Positions 6,904 through 15,500 of a DNA stretch of 20,020 bases are shown here, one piece after another. Location: positions 1 to 20,020 of the forward strand of contig DEPT01000004.1 of the NCBI GenBank assembly GCA_002358905.1. Direction: 5' to 3'. The position numbers and the translations under genes are program-made. Source of the stretch: Akkermansiaceae bacterium UBA3385 (GTDB taxonomy: Bacteria > Verrucomicrobiota > Verrucomicrobiia > Verrucomicrobiales > Akkermansiaceae). The notes under the pieces were generated by a model. The model saw only the letters and a list, made by a program, of their open reading frames with translations. It searched no databases and was not told where the DNA came from. Position 1 is the stretch's first letter, and each line of letters starts with the position of its first letter.

Positions 6904-7268
6904 TGGATGTGGCGTTTCTCATGCTGGCGGCGACTCGTCCCTGGGCCCTGGGGGCGTTGATAAGCATTCTCGGTTTTGGCGGATTGGCGATGATGCTCTG
7001 GAACCGCTGGTATGAGTCGGATACCGGGGAAGGCCTGACCCTGCTTTTCGGGCTGATGGCGGCGGGGCCCATTCTCTGTCTGTTGCCTGATGATTTGACT
7101 CAGGTTATTGCAGATTTGCCTTTTAATGAGGAGATTCTCTGCGGTTTGTGTGTTCTGGTGATTGCAGCGCTCTGGGCAGGACTGCATTTTCTGATGCGCT
7201 ACATGAGGCGCATCCGGCACGAGCGTCCGCAGCACCAGGGGAGCCGCGGAAAGAAGGGTAGAAGATAA
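6900..7268 (+). CDS. Small three-helix membrane protein C (unknown function)
   Basis: 122 aa from the ATG at 6900, which overlaps the Sel1-gene stop (ATGA). Three ATG codons are available (6894, 6900, 6903). GGGAGG at 6887-6892 is 7 nt from 6900 and only 1 nt from 6894, so 6900 is preferred. Hydrophobic segments are at about residues 17-34, 47-63 and 80-98, and the tail is very basic (KKGRR end). GFGGLAMMLW and FGLMAAGPIL match the same parts of protein A (LAGIAIF, FGLLVCGPAL), which suggests common ancestry. The loop between helices 2 and 3 is longer and acidic. Function unknown. Confidence 0.7.
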   Translation: MMDVAFLMLAATRPWALGALISILGFGGLAMMLWNRWYESDTGEGLTLLFGLMAAGPILCLLPDDLTQVIADLPFNEEILCGLCVLVIAALWAGLHFLMRYMRRIRHERPQHQGSRGKKGRR

Positions 7269-7275
7269 AGGTGAA

Positions 7276-8040
7276 ATGGCGAGTATGAGCGCAAAAGAGG
7301 ATAAGGTAGATGTGGCTGGGAGCATGGTGTGGGCACTGCTGAAGCCGATTCTGGTGATTCTTGGTGGCCTGGTCATGCTGGTGATGCTGGTGCTGGTGGC
7401 CGTACAGGGGCAGATGCTGGTGGATTACCACAAGAGCGAAAGGGTGTATCCCGCCCGGGCGGATGTGGTGGACCCGGCCCTGGAGGGCAAGCTGGTGCGC
7501 GTATCTGGGCCGCTTTGCACGACGGATACCGTGAATCTGCCGGGCCATGGTTCTTTCCCGCAGGTGTTGGAGGTGGATAACATGGGCTCTTATGTTGCAG
7601 CGCAGAAGCTGACCCTGGGTGTGTGGCAGGTGGAGCGGCTGTATGGCTGGAGAAGGCAGCCCTTCGGTTACCTGCATCTGAATCAGCCGGGGGTGGAGAA
7701 GGTGGAAACGCCTGCCGGCTCGGTGCTGGTGCTGCGCTCCGGGGCGGAGGTCACGGTGGTGGCCCGCCAGCGGGGGAATGTGCTGGATTTTACTGAGGAA
7801 GAGACCTGGGCGCGTCTGGGGGAAGCATCCTCCCGTTATGTTGACCATGTGGACACCGGACAGACGGATGTTTCGCTGGAGTCACTCGAAGGCGTGGTTG
7901 CCTTTGCTCTGCTGGTGTACTCCGTATTCTGGGTTCTTATGGGCCTGATGTTCCGCCGTTGGTGGTGGGGGCCGGCCATAGGTGCCGGGATTCTTTTGCT
8001 GCTGTTACTGGTGATGCTGGTTCTTTGTTTTTCACGTTGA
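7276..8040 (+). CDS. Membrane protein resembling the TMEM43 family
   Basis: 254 aa. One hydrophobic helix is near the N-terminus (about 22-43) and two are near the C-terminus (206-224 and 232-252), with a soluble domain of about 160 residues between them. In that domain, EGKLVRVSGPL (70-80) and LTLGVWQVERLYGW (112-125) resemble the TMEM43 pattern, in which an 'EGkLVhvsG' segment precedes a 'lkL.R.VEmYqW' segment. Bacterial TMEM43-like proteins exist, but their role is unclear. The domain probably lies outside the cytosol. The start at 7276 has AAAGGTGA just upstream; 7285 is an alternative. It follows protein C by 7 nt in the same operon. Confidence 0.6.
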   Translation: MASMSAKEDKVDVAGSMVWALLKPILVILGGLVMLVMLVLVAVQGQMLVDYHKSERVYPARADVVDPALEGKLVRVSGPLCTTDTVNLPGHGSFPQVLEVDNMGSYVAAQKLTLGVWQVERLYGWRRQPFGYLHLNQPGVEKVETPAGSVLVLRSGAEVTVVARQRGNVLDFTEEETWARLGEASSRYVDHVDTGQTDVSLESLEGVVAFALLVYSVFWVLMGLMFRRWWWGPAIGAGILLLLLLVMLVLCFSR

Positions 8041-8071
8041 CTCCAGGGCAAAGAGCTGATAAAAGAAAGTC

Positions 8072-8458
8072 ATGAAAACGTGGTTCGCATTTCTGGTGGG
8101 GGCAATGGTGGCGTTGCCTGTCGTGGCGGAGGCTGTTGAAAAATTGCCTACGCCTGTCTCCCTGAAGGCCGGGCAGCAGATTTCTATCCTGCTGGATGGA
8201 AATGCAGGAACCGGCTATAGCTGGCAATTGGCTGAGCCTGTGCCGGCAGCGGGAGCCGTTCAGGTAAGCCTTTCCGGGATATCGCAGAATGATGATACAA
8301 ATTGCTGTGGTTTCCCGGTGCCGACGACCTTGACCATTGCCGGGGTGAAACCGGGCAAAGCTCTGGTGCGTGTGGTGTATGCCCGCCCTTGGGAGAAAGG
8401 TAAGAAACCTGCTGCGGAGGAATGTTTTTCTGTGCAGGTGCAGCGCCCGGCAAAGTGA
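8072..8458 (+). CDS. Exported chagasin-family (I42) cysteine peptidase inhibitor
   Basis: 128 aa with a signal peptide (MKTWFAFLVG onward, likely cleaved near VVAEA at about residue 21). Chagasin-type inhibitors are Ig-like proteins that block papain-fold cysteine peptidases with three loops. Two of the three loop motifs are clear: GNAGTGYSW at 43-51 (family NxTTGYxW) and ARPWE at 104-108 (family RPW). The middle loop, usually Gly-rich, reads CCGFPVP here, with a Cys pair. The domain is full length (family about 110 residues). The product should be periplasmic, where it could protect against host or self peptidases. It is the last gene of the folA operon, 31 nt after the TMEM43-like gene. A giant protein with a papain-fold peptidase domain is encoded about 1 kb downstream. 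Confidence 0.85.
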   Translation: MKTWFAFLVGAMVALPVVAEAVEKLPTPVSLKAGQQISILLDGNAGTGYSWQLAEPVPAAGAVQVSLSGISQNDDTNCCGFPVPTTLTIAGVKPGKALVRVVYARPWEKGKKPAAEECFSVQVQRPAK

Positions 8459-8487
8459 ATATCCGGTTCAGGAAACAAAGATTTCTG

Positions 8488-8516
8488 GCAGCGGTTCATC
8501 AGGAACCGCTGCTTTT
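8488..8516 (+). terminator. Intrinsic terminator of the folA operon; loop holds the mscS stop codon
   Basis: A perfect 10-bp stem (GCAGCGGTTC at 8488-8497 with GAACCGCTGC at 8503-8512), an ATCAG loop and TTTT lie 29 nt after the inhibitor gene. The minus-strand stop codon of the MscS gene (8501-8499) falls within the loop. The minus strand has no T run after the stem. Confidence 0.75.
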
Positions 8517-9317
8517 CAGTATAGTGCGGATGGGGAAGGGAATGTTGATGTTTTCCGCCGCGAAGGCATCGAGAATGGCCTTGCCGAATGCAAAACGTGC
8601 CTGGTGATAATCTGCTGTTTTGCACCAGGCCCCTATGTGCAGATTGAGCGAGCTATCCCCAAATCCTACAAATTGAACAGCGGGTGCCGGGTCAGTGGCC
8701 AGCAGCGGCTGTTCCTCGATAACTTTCAGAATGACCTGCCGCACATGTTCCAGGTTGCTGGAATAATCGACTCCCAGGTCGAAATCGCAGCGGCGCAGGG
8801 TGTCACCTGTCATATTGACCACAGGCTCTTTCACCAGAGATTCGCAGGGAATGCGTACGCTGGCGTTATCCACCTGACGCAGGGTGACGGACAGCAGGTT
8901 GACACTTTCTACCGTGCCGGAAATGCCGCCGGTGCTGATGTAGTCCCCCAGACGGATGCTGCGTTCACTCATGATGAATATGCCGCTGATGAGGTTACTC
9001 AGAACGGTCTGCGCCGCAAAGCCAATGGCAATACCGGCCACACCTGCAGCTCCCAGTACGCTGATGAGATCCACGCCAATGGCTCGCAGAGCATGAACCA
9101 CCACAAATACCCAGAGCAGGGTAAGCAATGACTTTTCCAGCAACACGCCCACCTGGCGCGGCAATTTGCGGTTCAGCGGGCAGAAAATCCGCTTCAGCAC
9201 CATACTCAGAATCATACCCACACTCAGGGTCAGCACAAAGATAACCCAACCCTGGCTCATCATGAAACTCCACACCGCCTGTCCGTCTGTCCAGTCTACT
9301 TTCTGCCATTTATCCAT
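8499..9317 (-). CDS. Small-conductance mechanosensitive ion channel (MscS family)
   Basis: 272 aa, about the size of E. coli MscS. It should form an inner-membrane heptamer that opens under membrane tension and releases solutes after osmotic downshock. Hydrophobic helices are at about residues 23-43 and 62-80. They are followed by the pore helix TM3, GVAGIAIGFAAQTVLSNLIS (92-111), with the alternating Gly/Ala packing typical of MscS. The beta domain follows with LGDYISTGGISGTVESVNL. The C-terminal IPFPIRTI is the conserved end of the alpha-beta domain. The gene is convergent with the folA operon, and its stop lies in that operon's terminator loop. The start at 9317 is supported by a promoter directly upstream. 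Confidence 0.93.
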   Translation of the reverse strand: MDKWQKVDWTDGQAVWSFMMSQGWVIFVLTLSVGMILSMVLKRIFCPLNRKLPRQVGVLLEKSLLTLLWVFVVVHALRAIGVDLISVLGAAGVAGIAIGFAAQTVLSNLISGIFIMSERSIRLGDYISTGGISGTVESVNLLSVTLRQVDNASVRIPCESLVKEPVVNMTGDTLRRCDFDLGVDYSSNLEHVRQVILKVIEEQPLLATDPAPAVQFVGFGDSSLNLHIGAWCKTADYHQARFAFGKAILDAFAAENINIPFPIRTILKSSGS

Positions 9318-9323
9318 GCTCTT

Positions 9324-9332
9324 ATCATACCA
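9324..9332 (-). promoter_or_regulatory. Extended -10 promoter of the MscS gene
   Basis: On the minus strand TGGTATGAT forms an extended -10 element (TGn plus TATGAT). It ends 6 nt before the ATG at 9317, which again predicts a start of transcription at the start codon. The -35 region is poor, as expected for extended -10 promoters. Confidence 0.45.
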
Positions 9333-9432
9333 TATCTCCGCCGCCAGCGCCAGTACGAAATGCTAACATACCGGGCTGACTGAAAAATCTTTGGGACACA
9401 CGTGGACGGCTTGAATATCAAACAAAAAATGC

Positions 9433-9461
9433 TCGACTCAGATGGGTTGATTTGTTATAGT
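9433..9461 (+). promoter_or_regulatory. Candidate promoter of the giant surface-protein gene
   Basis: TCGACT (9433-9438) and TATAGT (9456-9461) are 17 nt apart. This would give a leader of about 36 nt before the ATG at 9504. The leader is AT- and pyrimidine-rich and has no Shine-Dalgarno sequence. If translation begins at 9429 instead, this element cannot be the promoter. Confidence 0.4.
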
Positions 9462-9503
9462 TTTGCCATAGCTTTCTGTTTAAAATTTTCATCTCTTCCT
9501 GCT

Positions 9504-12500
9504 ATGTACACCATCACTGTAACCTCTCTCTCCGACTCCGGAACAGGTTCCCTCCGCGAAGCCATTGCTCTTGCCAATGCTTATACCGGCACTGATGAAG
9601 TAGAAATTGTGTTCGACGAATCCCTTGCCGAACAAACACTCATTCTTGAATCAGATATAGAAGTGCCGTCCAATGTTACATTGCGATTAAAAGAAGGTGT
9701 AAAAGTGGATTTGCAAGGATATATAATCAATGTGAACGGTAAGTTCGAGGTGCAAAATTCTTCCCAAATCGAATCTATAATAGGCAATGGCGAAATTATA
9801 GTTGAGCAAGATGGGGCTTTGCTGCTCGAGAATGCTATTGCCCATGTGAAGAATGTAGTATTGAAGGATGGGTCTACATCTAACATTTCTTCTATTTCAG
9901 GTATAGAGAATCTCATAATCAGTAATAATTGTTATACCTGCATAAAAGGAAATGATTTTTCAACTACCCAGGTAGTTTTACCCGAAATTCATGAAGATGC
10001 TATTTTTGATTTGTCCAATAACGATTGGGGGACTGTCCAATTATACGAAATTATAGCTAAAATAACAGGGTATAATCAAGATAGTGTTATTGTTGATCCT
10101 ATTGTGGCAAAACCAACGCATGGAAGGGTTGATGAATTAATTGAATCGAATTTATTTTTGAGCACACGAGATCATACATATACGTCATCGGGATATATAT
10201 CAGACAGCAGTGCTACTGCAAGATTATATTTTTATAGAACAGATAAAGGACGCATAGTGTTGAAGGGAAATGATACAACAACGCATCAGTGGATAGGAAT
10301 TCGAACGGCTTTGATAGCAACAGCTTCTAAAGAAAGCGATTGCGTTTATTCTGATTGTTTTAATACTCGGTTTTATGTCAGGGGGTATTTAGATTTTACA
10401 AATAGGAATATATATATGGGAGAAGGGAATTGTGGGCATTCTCATACTGCCAGAAGTATTCCTATGCACGAACGCTTGACTGTAGATGCAAATGCGAGTA
10501 TTTCGATGGATGGTGGAAGTCTTTATCTGGAACCTGAACCTTCAACTTATTGTGAAGATAGTGACTTGGAATCATGGTTGTTTACATATGAAGCGGCTGT
10601 TATTAGGGGGGAGCTTTGGTTGAACAATGTTGATGTGACTGGACAGATTGCTTTGTCGGGGTCATCAAGTATGATTGTAGCAAATGATTGTGTGTTTCAT
10701 AATTCTGTAAATTTAGATTCAGATTTCAAGGCTCCATCATTATATGGAACTAATAATACAGCTGCTCAATCTTGCTTGTTTAAGATAGATACTTATACTG
10801 GATCCAATGTGTGGGATATAAGAAAACAAAAGTTTTATACTAAATGTTTGGCTGATATTCCATTTATTTACTATGGAAGTATATCTAGCGATATCGACCT
10901 TAACAGTTTAAAAATAGGGGAGAAAGATATAAACTATCAGGTCGCACGGGTAGATAAAGGGGCTCATTTGACAATAAACGAAGGATGTAAACTTGTTTAT
11001 TTGTCCAGAGATTCAATCGATAAGGTCTTTTTACGTGGGAAATTGACGGCTTGTTTTTCATCTGTAAACGACGCAATATATATAGAAAGGGACGCTTGGG
11101 TAAAGGAAGTTCTTGTATCTGGGGAAGCTCGATTTGAAAAGGCAAATGTTTACAGTGAATCCGAACTAGCAGTATTGCGTATTTCTGGAACAGTAGATAT
11201 GACAGAATCTGCTCTTTTTGTTAGAGGTGGCGTTGTAGTTGCTGAGCAGGGTTTTTTGAATCTGAGTTCTGTTGCATGTACTGGAGAAATAGTTGCTGAA
11301 TCAGGTGCTATGTTGCGCATGAGAGATACCCAGATCAGTAAGTTGGTGTTGTCAACAGATGCGTTAATGTTAGATTTAGTTGGAAACGATTTTTCAAATA
11401 CCGAAATTGTGGTGATTGATTCAGACGATGGGTCGATTATCGATTTGTCGGGGAACTACTGGGGAACGACGGATATTGATGCCATCATTGCTAAGATTCA
11501 GAATTATTCGGAAGACCGGGTTCGGATTTCCAGTATCCTGATGGCTCCTCCGACTCAGGAGTTCAGTTTTGATGCGACGATGGCGGGGAATCATCGTTTG
11601 TCGCATCTTACCACGAGCCTGACGCTTAATTTCAATCGCTTGGTGGACGCAGATACCGTGAATGCGGATAGCATTCTATTGACTGATTCGGACGGAAACA
11701 TAGTTGACGTTCACCGGTACGAGGTGTCCGGCACAAAGGTGACTCTGTATTTCGATGAATTGCCCACGGGGGATTATCGGGTGAATTGTACGGAGGCATT
11801 GCAGGATGTAGACGGCAAAGTCTTTACCAATTCTGTGAATTTCAGCGGTGGCATTACCTACCATTGCTTGCAAATTGCAGGACCGAAAGTCTTGCTCTTC
11901 CGCAGCAACAGCACGGTGACGGATGTGTTCAGCTATGTGGATGTGTTTTTTGATCAGGTGATGGATGACAGCACCATCTCGCTGGATTCGGTTCATCTGT
12001 ACGCGCCTGATGGTCATGAAATAGAGCTGACTCAGATGAGAAAGGCCCGTGTCTCCGACAATATCTTCTACCGATTCTATTTTGATGCGGTTTCGGCCAA
12101 GGGCAATTATACGTTCAGCATTGATAAGTCCGTCTGCAGTGATGGGGGGGTGGCGATGACAGAAGATTACCAGCATGAAATCTATGTGGCTGCACCGGAT
12201 TTAACGGTAGATGCGGAGCTTGACTTGAGCTCCTCTACTTTGGGACGTTATACGACCATTACCTATACCGTCAGCAACATTGGCGACGCGATGACTCCGG
12301 GAACCTGGACGGATGCTGTGTATCTGTGCAGGACTCAACAATGGAATGAGGATGAATCCATTCTCCTGGGGCGTTACAACCACACAGAGACTTTGTCTGA
12401 AAATGGTTCTTATACGGCATCCGTCAAAGGGCTACTGTCCGGTTTGGACCCGGGGGATTACTATGTATTTGTCCGTACAGACGAATCTAATCGACTGAGT

Positions 12501-15500
12501 GAAGTGCAAGAGAACAACAACGTTTCTGCGACGGGAACAAAGGTGAGCATCAGCGTGCCGGAGTTTACAGGGGAAGTGGTAAGCGGTCAGCTTTCTTCCG
12601 CCAATGAAACGCTCTACTACAGTTTTACTCCGTCGGAAAGCGGCTCATACATCCTGACGGTAGATGATTCGTCCGCAACGGTTTTGGTTACAGAAGCAGT
12701 CAATGGACGGACCTCCCTGAACAAGAAGACTCCCGCGAACAGTTCTCATTTTTCTGTGTTCAGCGCCGAAGCAGGAAAGACCTATTACATCGCCATCAAA
12801 GGCGGGAAAGATATGAGCTATACGGCTCATATTCAGAAATCTGATTTCGCCGTGTATGACTCCTCTTCCTCTAGTTTGTCAGCTGGACATACGTCTACCT
12901 TGACTTTAGTCGGCTCCGAGTTTACAGAGGGAATGTCTGTCTATGTGATGGATGAAAACGGGGTGCGCTACGATGCTGAGAGAGTCGTTATCGTGGATTC
13001 CTGTCGGGCAACGGTTACGTTCAGCCTGCCAGAGGGACTTGCCTCCGGAACGGCGGTGACGCTTTATGTGCAAAATGAAGCTAATACGGTGGTGAAGCTG
13101 GATGAAACGTTACATATAGACTCATTTTCTGAATTGGTGGAGTTGGAGTTTACCAATATGAATGGTTGGAGCAGTGCGGCCTATTCTCGCGTTGGATATG
13201 TGTGGAAGACAGATTTGATTGCGGGAAATAAAGCCGGGTATGATGTGTCCAATGCCATTATTCTGGTAACGGATACGGCTGAGGATTTTGCGATGTATTA
13301 CAGTTATGATGATGCCAAGGTTCGCGATCGCTCAGCTTTGCTTTTTCTGGGTGGCGTTGATGCGTTGACTCCGAAGGTCATGACGGCTGGCGAATTGGGT
13401 AGATTGGGTGTCTACGTTAAACATTATCGCTCAGGAACGGGGGCTATTCAGGCATGGCTGCTGGATTCTGGCAGCTCGGAACAAATAACGGATGCGCAAT
13501 GGGCGTATTTTGAAAGTGCGCTGCGCCCGATCGCCTGTTCCGATGCTGATTGGTCTGCCTGGTGGAGTGATATGAAGCCTCGCATAGGTGACACCATCGG
13601 TGACTTTACCACCTTTATCTATGGCATGCGGGATGCCGTTTCTGCTGCCGGGCAGAAAGTCAACGTATCCTCACTGGCTGATTTGACCGACATCGCCATG
13701 AAGCATTGCCCGGATTATGTGCCGTCTCCGGCGGTGCATGGAACCTTAACCGACAACAGTACGGGTGAGGTTTTATCCGGTGTGGATATTTATTTGTATA
13801 AAATAGATGGTGATAAATCAATTCTCATTGACAGTGCAACAACGGATGACTCTGGTTCATATACATTGTACGGGATGAAGCCCGGCGGAACGTATGAATT
13901 GAAAGTACACGACTTCTGGTGTAATGATGCGGGGATGCTTACGTCCGGTTCAGGTCAGTTTGTTTGTGATCAGAACGAGGATATCTGCATGAATGGAGTT
14001 ATTCAGCAGATAGAAATGGTTGAAATTCCAGCATATAGGAATAATTTTGTTAACGTAGAAGATAATAAGGGCGGTCTTTTGACTGCGTGGAATGAAAATG
14101 AAGTTGCTTGCATCAGTTATGAACGGAATAATATCATCTGGCAACATTATCTCGATACAACTTTAACAGAAAATTCTAAGTTGATTTGGTCGGAAGCAGA
14201 TGAATGCTTCATACGGACCTGGATAGAACATACGGCTGACGATTCAACGCTCTTCTGGCAATATATCCGTCTTGGTGAGTCCGGCCTGGAACAGTCTGCC
14301 ATTCAAAGCAGGTGTTTTGAAGAGGGATGTAGGAATTCGTACCTTTTGTCGTCTACGAATGAAGGTATAGCCGCTGTCATTCAGAACAACAATGAAGCAT
14401 CGCTGCTGCCAGAAGTAATAAAATTGACTTCTCCCGAACAGCTTGAATGGCAGGGATTGATGTCGGTAACACCTGCGACGACTGCCGAAAGTTGGACGGG
14501 AGGGACGCCTGAGAAGTTAAACTTCTCGATAAGTCCTTCGAGTTTCAAGAAACTGGGAGTATTGTGGAGTTTGTTGAATCCAACCGACGAGAACGGCTCT
14601 CGGGATGGTGGTATAGAAGCAACCATCACATGGGAAGATGGAGCATATGGAAAGGTTGAGATCACAGGTTCAAGTGAAATTAATTTCTGGAATCCTGCCG
14701 GCAAGGTATCGACCAAATCTAGCCTTGAGGTGTCACTTTCCGGTACTCTGAACGCCACATGTAAAGACATCGCAGACGAAGAAACGCAATCCTGTACGAC
14801 AATATGTAAGGGAAATACTCTGGATTGGAGTGGGGCAGTAACCCCTTCTTTGAAAGTGACAGTAGAGCGACCTCACGGATTGTTAAAGGCATTAAAACTG
14901 GCTCCTTGTTTTAGACTATTCGCCGAGGGTATAGAAGTGCTTGCAAAACTGGTTGAAAAATACACGCCATTGAAGATTTATTTTGGATATGGGTTTAGTA
15001 CCACCTTAAGTGGGGGCTTTACGTACGATGATGGTAAGTGGAAATATGATGGCGATGATTTTGAGAGTTTGAAATTGTATGTGAAAATAGGTGGTGCATA
15101 TAATCCATATACGGTAACGTTTACAGGGGGGCTGTCTTTTGATGTGGACTTTGATCTGGAGAATTGGCGCTTTGATGCAAAAGATGCAGATCCATTCGGG
15201 GAAGTAAATATAAAACTGCCGTGGAAGGGTGCTACCATTGAATTTAACGGTACGTTGATGGAGTTATTGAAGCAGGGCGTAAAGATATTTGTTAATGATA
15301 CTGCTGTAGGCCAAGCCATTTGGAATGCAGGGGAATGGTTAGGGGAAAAGGTAGGAGATGGCGCATTTTATGCAATAAAGTGGGGCAAAGGCAAGTGGCT
15401 TGAGCTTAAGGAGTGGACAAAAGGTACTATTGATGCGACTAAAACGAAAGCCATCGAATTCTACAATGACGCAAAGCGCCTGATAGGTAATGAAAAGGCT

